Assembly (NCBI GenBank): GCA_026545765.1
Contig: CM048842.1
Location: 42,727,431-42,791,430, forward strand
Source of the DNA: Plantago major
Lineage: Eukaryota > Streptophyta > Magnoliopsida > Lamiales > Plantaginaceae
Length of the DNA: 64,000 nucleotides
Reading direction: 5' to 3'
Made by a program: the position numbers and the translations under genes. The notes beneath the pieces are model-generated. The model saw only the letters and a list, made by a program, of their open reading frames with translations, did no database searches and had not been told where the DNA came from. The first letter of the stretch is position 1; each line of letters opens with the position of its first letter. Positions 48,801 to 59,942 of the stretch are shown here, piece after piece.

Positions 48801-49684
48801 AGTTCGGAGGATAGATCATTTACCTCAGGGTCTTCAATCTGGTCTTCTCCAAGAATGACATCCTCATCATCAAGTGATTCTTCTTCAGATTCTTCCTCTG
48901 TCTCAGCTTCATAATCTTCAGAGTCATCTGAGCTTTCATCTGAGTTTCTCAGTTCTTCTTCTTCAACCATTGACTCATCCTTAGAGTCATCTTCAGTTTC
49001 TGGCTCATAATCCTCCATATCATTAGAGCTTTCATCATTGTTATCATCATGAGCAGCTGATGTTGCAACAACATCCTCATCTATATTCATTGGATCACTC
49101 TCAGTTTTCTCTGAGTCATCTGACTGCCAATCTTCCACTTCAACTAGTTCAATAGTAGGCTCATCTACGGGTTTCTCAACATTTTCAGAATGCATGCTGG
49201 TCTGATTCTCATCATTCAGGCCATCAGTAGCCGTTTCCCCTGTTTTGTCAGGTTGTTGTACATCATCTTCTTTAACAGATGCAGGGTTTTGGGGGTTTTC
49301 TGTCAGATCTGCATGTTGAATTTCGGGATGTCCAACATCTTTCCCAGCATCCTCCATGGGAGCATCTTTCTCTATCCCCATTGGGCTTTCATCATCATCC
49401 CTCAGATCTTGTGGCAAGTCGACTGGCATGCTCCCCAATTTAACAAGGGTTTCTGCAGCAAATTCAGAGGGGTTTGATGGTGATGACTCTATTTGGGTTT
49501 TTGGAGAAGGTGGTTTTGGTACAGGAGATGAGGGTTTTTCAGCACTATCTTCCGAATCCTCACAATTATAGACTGGAATCTCAAAATCGGCAGGTTCAGC
49601 ACGAATGGGAAGAGGATAAGCTTGCTCCCCCTCAGGTGTTTGCAATGAAAATTCGGGCAAGACGAGTTTTGTCGGGGACGACAT
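48773..49684 (-). CDS. envelope-like ORF of element C, acidic N-terminal part
   Basis: A frame of 303 codons starting MSSPTKLVLPEFSLQTPEGE. It is very acidic, with Ser/Asp/Glu repeats (SSNDMEDYEPETEDDSKDES and ESEEESLDDEDV) and Pro-rich SSPVPKPPSPK. It probably continued into the 48800-48447 frame before a frameshift near 48790. Low complexity prevents functional assignment. The start is chosen because it is the first ATG of the open block and is preceded by a non-coding pyrimidine-rich stretch. Confidence 0.6.
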   Translation of the reverse strand: MSSPTKLVLPEFSLQTPEGEQAYPLPIRAEPADFEIPVYNCEDSEDSAEKPSSPVPKPPSPKTQIESSPSNPSEFAAETLVKLGSMPVDLPQDLRDDDESPMGIEKDAPMEDAGKDVGHPEIQHADLTENPQNPASVKEDDVQQPDKTGETATDGLNDENQTSMHSENVEKPVDEPTIELVEVEDWQSDDSEKTESDPMNIDEDVVATSAAHDDNNDESSNDMEDYEPETEDDSKDESMVEEEELRNSDESSDDSEDYEAETEEESEEESLDDEDVILGEDQIEDPEVNDLSSELCFRWLRLG

Positions 49685-49806
49685 TATTTGGATCGTGAAG
49701 CTAGAGTTGAGGGAGAAAGAGCGGGAGAGGAGTTTTGGTTGAGAGAGACAAGAGAGTAAAGTGAGGGGAAGGTGAAGAGTTTTTGGGAGTAAGAAGTAAA
49801 TACAGG

Positions 49807-49808
<2 letters not shown>

Positions 49809-49850
<42 letters not shown>
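49809..49850. repeat. T homopolymer, about 42 nt
   Basis: An uninterrupted T run on the plus strand (A run on element C's strand), upstream of the envelope-like ORF. The length may be uncertain because of slippage. Confidence 0.9.
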
Positions 49851-49851
<1 letters not shown>

Positions 49852-51160
49852 TAAGAGAGTGGTTTGGAAGGATGACAGTTTTTGTGAGTGGTGGAGAAGT
49901 TGGCTAATGAGAGAGGTAGTGGTAATAAGGTTGGTGGAGTGTTTTTGGTTGGTTTGTTCCAAGGATCATAACCATATATATCAAAACATAAACCAAGATC
50001 TGTACACAGCTGTTAATATGAGATTTAAGGAAAGCAAATGACCACCGTATCAATTAGGTCAAGAATGAAGAAGGTTCTCAAAACTCAACCTAGGGAGGTA
50101 CATTTTCGTTTTTAGGAAACAAATCAAGGTCAGATAAGAGTAAGATATTTTACACTTTACAATGTACCAGATTATCCCAAAACACAAAAATACTCCCCCT
50201 CAAACCCAACCCAAAACACAGAATGAGCACACAAAAACACAGCAAAGAAGGTAGTTCCAGCACAGGCAATGTTGACCAGGATGTTGGCTCAACATTGATG
50301 ACAACATTGGAAAATCAGACCACTCTTAATGTAAGTCAGCCAGGAACCAAGTCTCAAAATGTGCAGATTCGATTAACACCACTAATGCTGCAGGCAAAGA
50401 CAGGAAGAGAAAGGAATACCAAAGAAATACACTCAACATTGCCTCAAGAAGTAAATGGAACAGTTAGCAAAAGTTTGAGTGGGGGTGACCATGAGACCGT
50501 GAACCATGTCAAATAATTGGAACACGCATGAATCCGCTCCAAAGCCGAAGCCTATGCGGAGTTAGGCAAACACACGTCTCATGGCATAAAATCACTCATT
50601 TGACCACATTGGGTAATTTGGTACTCAGAAAGTGAACCAGCAGCATTACGAGAATCGGCACTTTTGTGCGTGTCGGTTTCCAGTACAGGCCATCAACCCT
50701 CACGACATATGACACATTGGCCACGTCGATATTTGGATAGTATTTGAAACCTGCCCAACACGATCCTCGACGGAAACACTTCGAGCCCTTTTTATCATAA
50801 TTCATTAGATTTATTAAGCACAAGGAGCAGGAGGCAAAATCAAGTGCAAGTCAAGGTACGAGAAAACATGGCCAAAAAGCAGCAAAAGTGGGTTTTACAT
50901 AAAGCAAACACACAGGAGACTCGATACCTTTCAACCTGGGTTTCAAGCAGCCTTTCAAAACCTAAGCATCACCACTGTAAGCTACAAACAGGAACAGCCA
51001 TTGACCAGCACAGAAGCACACAAAAAAAAAAAAAAATACATAGACACACAAGAATAAGAAAGAGAAAAGACTAAAAGAATAAAAGAAAGACAACACTAGA
51101 TAAACATAGAAGACAATGTTGACCAGGATGTTATGTCAACATTGCTTGAAGCAAATCCTA
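49851..51160. other. spacer of element C with an antisense ORF
   Basis: No minus-strand coding sequence is recognised between the pol stop and the envelope-like ORF. On the opposite strand 50223-50516 is open for 97 codons (MSTQKHSKEGSSSTGNVDQD to HETVNHVK). Its composition looks protein-like, but it has no known match. A polypurine tract lies just upstream at about 50190-50205. An A run occurs near 51021-51036. Confidence 0.45.
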
Positions 51161-53065
51161 TCAAATAGTGCAAAGGCCAAGAGACCTTCTCAAACTGAAG
51201 AATCTCTCTTTATCAAGGAGCATTGTGAAAATGTCAGCTAACTGATTTGTGGTATCAATGTGTTGTATGTCAATTATTTGTTTGGAGACTAGGTCTCTAA
51301 GAAAATGATGTCGAATGTCTATATGCTTGGTGCGTGAGTGTTGAACAGGGTTCTTGGATATGTGAATGGCACTAAGGTTATCACAAAACAGCAAAAGAGT
51401 GTCACTTTGAAACCCATATTCATGCAGCATATTGTTCAGCCAAATTAGTTGAGACACACAACTCCCAGCCGCTACATATTCAGATTCAGCAGTAGAGAGA
51501 GACATGCTATTTTGTTTCTTACTATACCATGACACAAGATTTGGTCCAAGATAAAAACAACCTCCACTAGTTGATTTTCGATCATCTAAGTCACCAGCCC
51601 AATCAGAATCACTAAATCCCAATAGATTAGTGTTTGAATCACATGCATACCATAATCCAAGATTAACAGTTCCTGATATATATCTAATGATTCTTTTGAC
51701 AGCAGTTAAGTGAGATATTTTGGGTTTGGATTGATACCTGGCACACACACAAACAGAAAACATGATGTCCGGTCTGGTGGCTGAAAGATACAAGAGACTT
51801 CCAATCATTGATCTATACAATGTTGGGTCAACATCGTCCCCAACATCGATTTTGCTGAGTTTCAGAGATGTAGCCATGGGAGTGCTGCAAGGTTTGGCAT
51901 TTTCCAGACCAAATTTTTTGATAAGATTCTTGGCATATTTCTCTTGAGAGATAAAGAGGCCTTCCTGTTTCTGCTGTATCTGGAGCCCCAAGAAGAAACT
52001 GAGTTCACCAATCATACTCATCTCAAAAGTTCTTGTCATGGCTTGAACAAACTTATCTAGCAAGGAGAGGTTAGTAGCACCAAAGACAATATCATCAACA
52101 TAGATTTGGGCAATGCAGATGTCTTTTCCTTTCCTGAGGATAAACAGAGTTTGATCTCCCTCTCCTCTTTTAAATCCTAACCCAACTAGGAATTCTGTCA
52201 ACCTAGCATACCAAGCTCGTGGGGCTTGTTTCAAACCATACAAGGCTTTTCTTAGTTTAAAAACATGGTCAGGATAAAGAGGATCTTCAAACCCTCTAGG
52301 TTGTTCAACATACAATTCTTTGTCAATGTACCCATTCAAGAAAGCTCCTTTAACATCCATTTGGTTGAGTTTTATGTTAAGACAACATGCTAAGGCTAGG
52401 AGCAAGCGAATGGACTCTAATCTAGCAACAGGAGCGAAGGTCTCATCAAAATCAATGCCTTCCACTTGGGTGTAACCTTGAGCAACCAATCTGGCTTTGT
52501 TTTTTACAACTATCCCCTTTTCATCACTCTTATTTTTGAAAATCCACTTGGTGCCTATGACATTTATATTATGGGGGCGGGGAACAAGAGTCCAGACTTC
52601 ATTTGTTTGAAACTGATGAAGTTCATCTTGCATTGCTTCTATCCAAAAATCATCAGCAAGAGCTTCTTTCACATTTTTAGGTTCAATTAACGAAACAAAG
52701 CACGAGGAACTTACAGAGTGACATATGTCAGCAAGTCTGAGTGTCTCCTTGTAGTTTTTGCGCGTGTTTCCCCTCAATGTCCTTCCTCCTGGATTTCCAA
52801 TTACTTGGGAACTGGGATGATCTTTGCGAATTCTAGGAGGAGGATCCTTTCTTGAGTCAGGAGACATAGGTGCAGCATTGTTGCTGGATGGGTTGTCAGA
52901 TTCAGCGTCAGCCTCAGTTTCATTATGAGGATCAGCTTGTTCTTCATCATGAGTGTAAATCTGGGATGTTGAGTTTAATGTTGAGTCATCATTGCACAGA
53001 GGGGACGTTGGCACAACATTGCCCACAACATGGGTTCTTTCATTTTGATCAGCAGCAGGAGTCAC
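51161..53065 (-). CDS. reverse transcriptase and RNase H of element C
   Basis: An open frame of 634 codons. It begins in the integrase-RT linker and has EVWTLVPRPHNINVIGTKW, KARLVAQGYTQVEGIDFDET, MDVKGAFLNGYIDKELYVEQ, LKQAPRAWYARL, QIYVDDIVFGAT (YVDD) and FFLGLQIQQKQEG. RNase H has GFSDSDWAGDLDDRKSTSGG, STAESEYVAAGS, LFCDNLSAIHI, RTKHIDIRHHFL and QLADIFTMLLD. The usual KPL near the end is MLL here. It is the longest intact catalytic frame in the window. The linker carries CAATGTTG-type words in-frame. Confidence 0.95.
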   Translation of the reverse strand: MTPAADQNERTHVVGNVVPTSPLCNDDSTLNSTSQIYTHDEEQADPHNETEADAESDNPSSNNAAPMSPDSRKDPPPRIRKDHPSSQVIGNPGGRTLRGNTRKNYKETLRLADICHSVSSSCFVSLIEPKNVKEALADDFWIEAMQDELHQFQTNEVWTLVPRPHNINVIGTKWIFKNKSDEKGIVVKNKARLVAQGYTQVEGIDFDETFAPVARLESIRLLLALACCLNIKLNQMDVKGAFLNGYIDKELYVEQPRGFEDPLYPDHVFKLRKALYGLKQAPRAWYARLTEFLVGLGFKRGEGDQTLFILRKGKDICIAQIYVDDIVFGATNLSLLDKFVQAMTRTFEMSMIGELSFFLGLQIQQKQEGLFISQEKYAKNLIKKFGLENAKPCSTPMATSLKLSKIDVGDDVDPTLYRSMIGSLLYLSATRPDIMFSVCVCARYQSKPKISHLTAVKRIIRYISGTVNLGLWYACDSNTNLLGFSDSDWAGDLDDRKSTSGGCFYLGPNLVSWYSKKQNSMSLSTAESEYVAAGSCVSQLIWLNNMLHEYGFQSDTLLLFCDNLSAIHISKNPVQHSRTKHIDIRHHFLRDLVSKQIIDIQHIDTTNQLADIFTMLLDKERFFSLRRSLGLCTI

Positions 53066-54400
53066 AGTTTCTGATACGTTCTCATGTGTAGAAGAGTCAG
53101 AGGTTGATTCAATAACTTGCTCAAGACTGCAGAGATCTTCTTCTGGGCATAGGGCTCAGAGTCATCAAAGGAAACATTCACAGACTCTTGTATAGTCTGC
53201 AATCTAGGATTGTATATTCTATACGCTTGACTATTTTGAGAGTATCCTACAAAGATTCCTTTGTCACTTTTAGCATCAAACTTCCCTAGATGTTCTCTAT
53301 CATTGAGTATGTAACACACACATCCAAATACATGAAAGTACTTGAGATTGGGCTTTCTACCTTTCAACATCTCATATGGAGTGGTTAGAGAACGGGCGAA
53401 GATAGACACGATTGATTATGTGACAAGCGGTGTTCATGACTTCAGCCCACAACCTTTTTGATAGGTTCATTGAGCTCAACATCACTCTGGCCATTTCTTG
53501 AAGAGTCCTATTTTTCCTTTCAGCAACACCATTTTGTTGTAGTGTCTTAGGAGCTGAGTATTCATGCATGATTCCTTTCTTTTCACAGTACTTATCAAAG
53601 AATTGATTCTCGAATTCTTTACCATGGTCAGATCGAATTCTTTGAACAAGAGTAGAAATCTTGATTACAACATTTTGTATGCCAGTTTTTGAAGGATTCA
53701 AAAGTTTCTGATTTTTCTTTCAAAAAATTGACCCAAGTGTATCTAGAGAAATCATCAACTATAACATAGATATACCAGGCTCCTCCTAAACTTTTAGCTT
53801 CTATAGGACCCATGAGATCCATATGCAGGAGTTCAAAGCAGTTAAAAGTACCTCTTTGTTGTCCTTCAATTAGAAGTGGCTGATGTGTCACCTTGGTTTG
53901 TTTTCCCATAAGGCACACACATGTTTCCCTACATTGGTAAGCTTTGGCACTCCTGTCACCACATTATTTTTGATGATCTTCTCCAGATTTCTGTAGTTGA
54001 CATGTCCCAATTTCTTATGCCACAGTGTTGCATCATCATGTTGAGCAACCTTGCATTTGAGAGGAATGTCCATCACATAGCAGTTGTCCTGTGATCTCAC
54101 ACCTGTCATTACGGTTAATTTGCCCACACAAGTATAAACTTTGCAAGAACGTTTGTCAAACTTGACTTTCAGATCATCATCACACAGGTGGCTTATACTA
54201 ACAAGATTAGCAGTTAACCCTTCAACAAGAAGAACATTCGAGAGTTTTGGATATCCTTTAAGGCACAGTGTTCCCTTTCCAAGTATTTTTCTTTGGTATC
54301 CTCCTCCATATGTTACCGTACCTGTCTTTTGAGCTACAAAGTTTGACAGATTTGACGGGTTACCGGTCATGTGCCTAGAACAACCAACGTCAAGTACCAT
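53062..54400 (-). pseudogene. protease and integrase of element C, broken
   Basis: The protease block reads VLDVGCSRHMTG where copia proteases have DSGCSRHMTG; the catalytic Ser position is Val, and the frame differs from upstream KWYL. Pre-integrase is LWHKKLGHVNY, then a break, then CLMGKQTKVTHQP. Integrase has LLHMDLMGPIEAKSL and IVDDFSRYTWV, then RIRSDHGKEF and QQNGVAERKNRTLQE, so the DDE residues are present but lie in separate frames (53918-53628, 53701-53372, 53409-53062). Confidence 0.9.
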
Positions 54401-54607
54401 TTTCCTGCATTGTTAGGGGAAGTAGCAACAGAAAAAGCAACATTGCAAGTATGATTTTCTTTAGCTACCCAAACATGTTTCGAAACACTCTTGTGTTTTC
54501 TTATCTGTCCTGGAGATTTGTCTTGTTTAGAAGAACTAGGAAAGTGCTTTAGAGTCTTAAGATTACATCTTTCAGTCTCTGTTGAAGTGGATGTTGTCAC
54601 AACATTG

Positions 54608-56445
54608 CTAGCATCCTTTATTTTGTCTGCTGGAAACTGGATGGGAAGGAATTGTGGAGAGATTACTGAGGTTGGAGGTCTCAACATGTTCCCTCTTTAA
54701 GTCTTTTTGGTACTTGAAGCAGTAAGGCTTTTTGTGACCAGATTTAAGACAGTAAGTGCACACAAACAAAGCTTTTTCTTTGACAAATGTAGGACCTTTT
54801 ATGAGCTCAGAAAGAGGTTTGACAACTTTTGAGGTATTAGTGTCAACAGTGTCGTTCATGTTGCACCCAAGTTCATCATAACTACTTGTGTACCCTAAAC
54901 CAGTGGTCCTATCATTGTTCACATCAAGCATCTCATTAAGTCTAGAAGTAGAAGAGTTCCATTTTGCAATTACCTTCTTTTCATTATTTAGCTCAGAGAT
55001 TACCTTGAACAGCTCAGAGTCCTTCTTTGTTAATTCAGCTTCAAGTTTGACAATGGTGTCTTTCAGATTGTGGTTCTCCTTCTCAGTTTTCTTGAGGAGT
55101 TTTCTGAGAGTCTTCCATTCACTGAAGAGTTTCTCATACATCTGTTGCAGATCCTTCACCATTTGATCTGCATTACCTTCCTCTTCTGAAGGACTATCTA
55201 TATCAAAATCCATAGAACCATGTAGACATAAAACATTAGAGATTCCTGACTTCTTAGGTTTGGTTAGTGCCAAAATTTCACAGTTCTCAGAGTCATCATA
55301 GTCAAAGAAGATTTCTATTCCTGATGTTGTCTTGACAATGTTGTCCCAACATTGGTCATCAACATGGTAAGTGGATGAGCGGAGAGCTCTGGCATTGGTA
55401 GTTGAATCATCTTCTTTTTCTTCATTTTCCTGTTCTTCATCTGAGTCATCACTGAGACAAGCAAGAAGATTCTTTTTCTCTTTTCTGAGATTGTTAGCAC
55501 ATTCATTTTGATAATGACCCCACCCTTGGCATTCAAAACATCTAATCTTACTAAGAGGAGTGCGATCGAAATCAGATTCAGAGCTAGTTTTGGAAGCAAA
55601 ACCAGTTTTGAAAGTATTGTTTTTCTTTTTGAAAGTTTTAGTTCCACGGATCCTTGACCAGAGTTTTTCCTGAATCTAAGTTTGTTGAACTTCCTTACAA
55701 GATTGTTGAAAGCTTCCTCAGTCATATTGTCAGACTCATCACTACTACTATCAGGCTTTGAAGATTTTGCTTTAGAAACAGAGTGAAGGGAAATACTATG
55801 AGTTTTCATACCTTGTCTCTCATTTTCATTTAGTTCAAAGTTTTTCAAATTGTTGAACAGGGTATGAAAGTCCATAGTTGCCAAGTTATGAGTGTCTTCC
55901 AAAATAGTGACTTTGGTATTAAATCTTGAGGAAAGAGATCGAACAGCTTTGGAAACAAGTTGCCTATTAGAAATAGCTTCTCCCAGTCTTTGGACTTCAT
56001 TTGAGAGAGTCAAAAGTTTTTCAAAATAGGAGTCAATGGTTTCTTCCTCCGCCATTCTTAGATTTTCAAATTGAGACCAAAGCATTCTAAGTTTAGTTTG
56101 TTTGACACTAGCATCCCTTCACAATGACTCAAGTAATTCCCAAGCTTGTTTTGATAAAGAGTACGCTTTGAATGATTTTAAACATATGAGAATCTACATG
56201 ACCAAAGATAGCATTTAAAGCTTTTTCATTATAAGAGCTAAGAAGTATGTCACCTGCAGAGAAGCGTTCTTCAGGTATGGGGACAATGTCACCATCAACA
56301 TCAGTCCTTGATTGGCGGTGTATCCTTCCAGAATGGATCTCCAAGCACGGCCATCAAGGGACTTGATGTAAGTCCTCATCCGGATTTGCCAGTAATGGTA
56401 GTTGGACCCATCAAGCACAGGAGGTCTATTGTAGTTTGCATCCAT
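54608..56445 (-). pseudogene. Gag of element C with two zinc knuckles
   Basis: ATG at 56445 starts MDANYNRPPVLDGSNYHYW, the copia Gag opening. Frames shift near 56300 and 56130. The 56085-55315 frame holds the UBN2 capsid core (SQFENLRMAEEETIDSYFE and TILEDTHNLATMDFHTLF). A first knuckle CFECQGWGHYQNEC lies near 55540-55499 in another frame. The frame 55273-54608 has a coiled coil (LLKKTEKENHNLKDTIVKLE) and a second knuckle CTYCLKSGHKKPYC. Two knuckles separated by a coiled coil are typical of Sirevirus Gag. Confidence 0.9.
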
Positions 56446-56485
56446 TGTAGTAGTACCAAATCCAAACACCAGTAGTTAGGTGGCT

Positions 56486-56498
56486 GGCTCTGATGCCA
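56486..56498 (-). promoter_or_regulatory. primer-binding site of element C
   Basis: The minus strand reads TGGCATCAGAGCC, a near match to the initiator tRNA-Met complement (TGGTATCAGAGC), 2 nt from the 5' LTR. Confidence 0.9.
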
Positions 56499-56500
56499 CT

Positions 56501-57323
56501 TGTAAGAACTTAGGATCCCGGATTGGTACTTAGAACTAGATCAACAGACAATGTTGCCAACAATGTTGTTCAACAATGTCTACAGTAAACAGATAGCAGC
56601 GGATGAATAATAAAACTTCTATTACCAAGACAATATATAGAAAAATATATTGGCAGCGCCTTAGGCAAAATATCTACTGACAGGAAAAGTAGATCTAATC
56701 AACTAGGTTTAATACAATCACAAACGATTGATTAAACAACCAAAACTAGCCATAGAAGAACCAACAGTAAAAGATATTCTAGGTCGATGTTTGAAAGAGT
56801 TATTCCAACAATGAATACTCTTAGACAAACTCTAAAGCTAGCAGAAAACAAGAAGCCTAAACTCTTTTAATCTTTTCAAAAAGCTTAAAACATTGCTTTG
56901 CTGAATCCTTGCATATATATACTTGAGATGTCGACCTCTTCCATCTATGTCGAAAGGCAATAGGATCTTGGCAAAGGCAATTTTTCCTTTTACTTGTTTT
57001 CTTCAAAATGCGCATAGAAGGAAATTTCCATATTTCAATTCTTCATAAAATATATTCCTTCTTGCTTTCACCACAAGCTGTTCTTTTTCCCTAAATCAAC
57101 TCTTGTTCGTTTTGTCAATACTTCCAGTCCAAGTATCCTGTCCAATGTGCCTTGTCTTCGATGTCTGCGGCAATGCTATATCTTCAATGTTATGCCAACA
57201 TTAAATTCTATCCTATCACAATGTTATACAACATTGATAATCCTGCAGCTTCAACAAACACAAACTTGGAACTGATTATTGAAAGACAAGATTATCAAAA
57301 TATAAGTGCATACTGCACTTTCA
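56501..57323 (-). repeat. 5' LTR of element C (right copy)
   Basis: TGTAAGAACTTAGG at 56501 to GCACTTTCA at 57323, 823 bp. Compared with the left copy I count substitutions in AGACAATAT/AGCCAATAT, AGCCATAG/AGCCCTAG, CCTATCAC/CCAGTCAC (two) and AAACAC/AAAGAC, plus the missing 12-bp unit. Confidence 0.95.
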
Positions 57324-57328
57324 CTCCA

Positions 57329-58030
57329 TATGAACTATGGAAGGGTCACAAGCCATCATACAAATACTTGAAAGTGTGGGGGTGCTTGGCCAAGGTAGAA
57401 GTACCTAAACCAAAGCAAGTAAAAATCGGACCCAAAACTGTAGACTACATATTCATTGGGTATGCGAGTAACAGTAGTGCCTATCGATTCCTAGTGCATA
57501 AGTCATCTATAACCGATATCCATGAGGGTACTGTTATATAATCAAGAAATGCACGCTTCTTTGAAGAAGTTTTTCCTAGGAAGGAAAAGAAGGAAATAGT
57601 CTCTCGTAAACGAGATTTTGAAACCGCAATAGGCTCAAATGTGGGGGTTCCTGAACCAACTGGTTCTAAGGCAGAATTTGAAGGTCCACCTCCAGAAAAT
57701 GCTACAGACCCTGAAGGTTCACCTCCTCCAGAGAATGTTGCAGAACCTGAAGGTTTACTTTCAGAAAATGCTGCAGAACCTGAAAGTTCACATCAAGAGA
57801 ATGCTGAACCTAGGAGAACTAAGAGGGTGAGGACTGAGAATGATTTTGGTCCTGATTTTCTTACCTACATGGTGGAAAACGAACCAAAGACAATCCAAGA
57901 GGCAATGTCCAACCCTGACGCTTCTCTTTGGAAAGAAGCCATTGAGAGCGAAATGGAATCCATACTGCATAACCATACTTGGGAATTGGTTGATCTTCCT
58001 CCGGGAAATAAACCTCTGTGTTGCAAGTAG
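57329..58030 (+). pseudogene. integrase C-terminus and linker of copia element B
   Basis: Directly after the duplicated CTCCA, the frame continues as YELWKGHKPSYKYLKVWGCL and KIGPKTVDYIFIGYASNSSA, the GKGY-like integrase C-terminal region. It stops at 57541. From 57641 the next frame carries the tandem PEN/PEG linker and then the start of RT (IESEMESILHNHTWELVDLP), stopping at 58030. Frames are interrupted twice. Confidence 0.85.
57686..57803 (+). repeat. degenerate tandem repeat in the integrase-RT linker of element B
   Basis: Units of about 30-36 bp encode variants of PPPENATDPEG, PPPENVAEPEG, LLSENAAEPES and HQENAEPRR. They are diverged tandem copies in the variable linker between integrase and RT. 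Confidence 0.7.
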
Positions 58031-58048
58031 ATACTCAAACGCAAGTAT

Positions 58049-59150
58049 AAAGCAGATGGTACCACTGATAAATATAAGGCTCGTCTAGTGGTCAAGGGCT
58101 ACAGGCAGAAGGAGGGTCATGACTATTTTGACACATACTCTCTTGTGTCGAGGTTAACTTCCATTAGAGTATTCATAGCCATTGCTGCGCTGCGTGGTCT
58201 TGAGATACATCAAATGGATGTTAAAACTGCTTTCCTAAACGGAGAGTTGGAAGAAGAAATATACATGGAACAACTTGAAGGGTACGCGGTTCCAGGGAAA
58301 GAGAAGAAAGTTTGTCACCTTGTCAAGTCATTGTATGGACTTAAGCAAGCTCCTAAACAATGGCACAAAAAGTTTGACAACACGCTGAGGTCAAAGGGCT
58401 TTTCTATTAATGAATGTGATAAGTGTATCTATGTAAAAGGGAACGCTGAGTCCTTTGTCATGATATGCTTATACGTAGATGACATGCTCATTACCGAAAG
58501 TAGTCTGGAATTGATCATGAAAACCAAGCAAATGTTGAAACAACATTTTGACATGAAAGACTTGGGTGTGGCGGATTTAATCTTAGGAATAAAGATTTCT
58601 AAGACGTCCGAGGGTTTGGTGCTATCACAATCTCATTACGTTGAAGACGTCTTGAAGAGATTTGGGGTCTTTGACTGTCCACCTGTGAAAACACCTTTGA
58701 ACAGGAGTCAATGTTTAGACAAACATAATGGTGATCCTGTGGAGCAAGTGCAATATGCTCGGATAATAGGCAGTCTAATGTACCTGATGAACTGCACTCG
58801 TCCAGATATTGCATATGCGGTCAACAAGTTGGCCAGATTTACGCGTAATCCAGGAAGTGACCACTGGAAGAAACTAAATCATCTATTGAGTTACTTGAAG
58901 TACACAATAGATTATGGATTACACTATGGAAGATATCCAGCGGTATTGGAAGGATACACTGATGCAAACTGGAAATCTGATAGTGCAAACACCAAGTCCA
59001 CAAGTGGGTATGTGTTTACCATTGGTGGCGGGGCTGTTTCCTGAAGGTCCTATAAACAAACCTGCATCGCCCGATCCACGATGGAATCGAAATTCATAGC
59101 TTTAGACAAAGCTGGAGAAGAAGCAGAGTGGCTTCGAGAATTTTTGGAGG
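58049..59150 (+). pseudogene. reverse transcriptase and RNase H (first part) of element B
   Basis: From 58088 the frame has [68 protein letters not shown] (YVDD, about 58467-58488), [35 protein letters not shown] and [20 protein letters not shown] (RNase H start). A TGA at 59042 replaces an expected Trp codon, after which RSYKQTCIARSTMESKFIAL continues in frame to the insertion point. The solo LTR splits the RNase H after EFLEDI. Confidence 0.9.
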
Positions 59151-59745
59151 ACATCTGTAACAGCCCAAAAATTCGTATATCGAATTTAGGCGTTTTAGAA
59201 CGAACGGAGCATTGGAGCGGTGTTCGTAGGTCGTGGATCGCAGGCCCAACATACCCTCCCTTCTTTTCCAGCCCAATATTCTTGTCAAGCCCAGCCTAAA
59301 CATCTAATTAATCCAATTAAACCTACCATAATTAACCCATAAGTTACAGAAACCTAAAAGTCATTCTTACATTTTTAAGCTGGCAGACAGGCGTCTCTTG
59401 CCTCTAACGTTGTCAACTCCTTGGACCTTCCAGCTTTTCTTGTGTCAAGATCAATCTTCATCAAGTTCTCCTTTACCAAATTCTCATATCTTTCTATTGG
59501 TAAGTGATTCTTTTCTCATATTTTCACCACCTTAAACCCTAATCATATCCTCCTCCTAATTCTGCCAAGTGGAAGGAGCGCAAAGTTGATGCTTGATTGG
59601 AGACGACGCCATAAGGTTTTGCGTGTTTGGGTTGCTTTGTGTGTTGCGTAGGACTTGCATTCACAAATGTTGTATGTATGATCAGGGCCGTCTCCGAGAT
59701 TTAGGGGGCCCTGTGCAGAATTTTCAAACGAGACCCAAAATAATA

Positions 59746-59942
59746 CTCCCTCCGTTTCAAAGAAATATTTCCATTTTACTATTATGCGGTCAACTGTCTT
59801 CGACTTTGACCGCAAATTACTCTTAAACTATAATAGTAAATAATTTAATAAAATTATATAATGAAAATTTAATCGCGGTCAAAGTCGAAGACAGCTGACC
59901 GGTCAAAGTCAAAATTGAAAGATTTCTTTGAAACAGAGGGAG
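59746..59942. mobile_element. Stowaway-type MITE within the hAT relic
   Basis: CTCCCTCCGTTTCAAAGAAA at the left pairs with TTTCTTTGAAACAGAGGGAG at the right, one mismatch. TA flanks both sides (59744-59745 and 59943-59944). Inside, GGTCAACTGTCTTCGACTTT also pairs with its complement downstream. Confidence 0.95.

Larger units (their letters stand above)
46713..57323 (-). mobile_element. Ty1/copia retrotransposon, Sirevirus-like (element C), 10.6 kb, young insertion
   Basis: LTRs at 46713-47547 and 56501-57323, flanked by CTCCA on both sides (46708-46712 and 57324-57328). On the minus strand the order is LTR, primer site, Gag with two zinc knuckles, protease, integrase, RT, RNase H, long spacer, envelope-like ORF, several polypurine tracts, LTR. 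This is the Sirevirus plan with an envelope-like gene. I count 5 substitutions and one 12-bp unit difference between LTRs. Frame breaks occur in gag, protease and integrase. Removing it rejoins element B's integrase in frame. Confidence 0.95.

Noticed and set aside
46713..57323. Segmental duplication of 820 bp at two places
   Set aside because: The copies are direct repeats flanking retrotransposon genes, with TG...CA ends, a primer site, a polypurine tract and a 5-bp target duplication, so they are LTRs.
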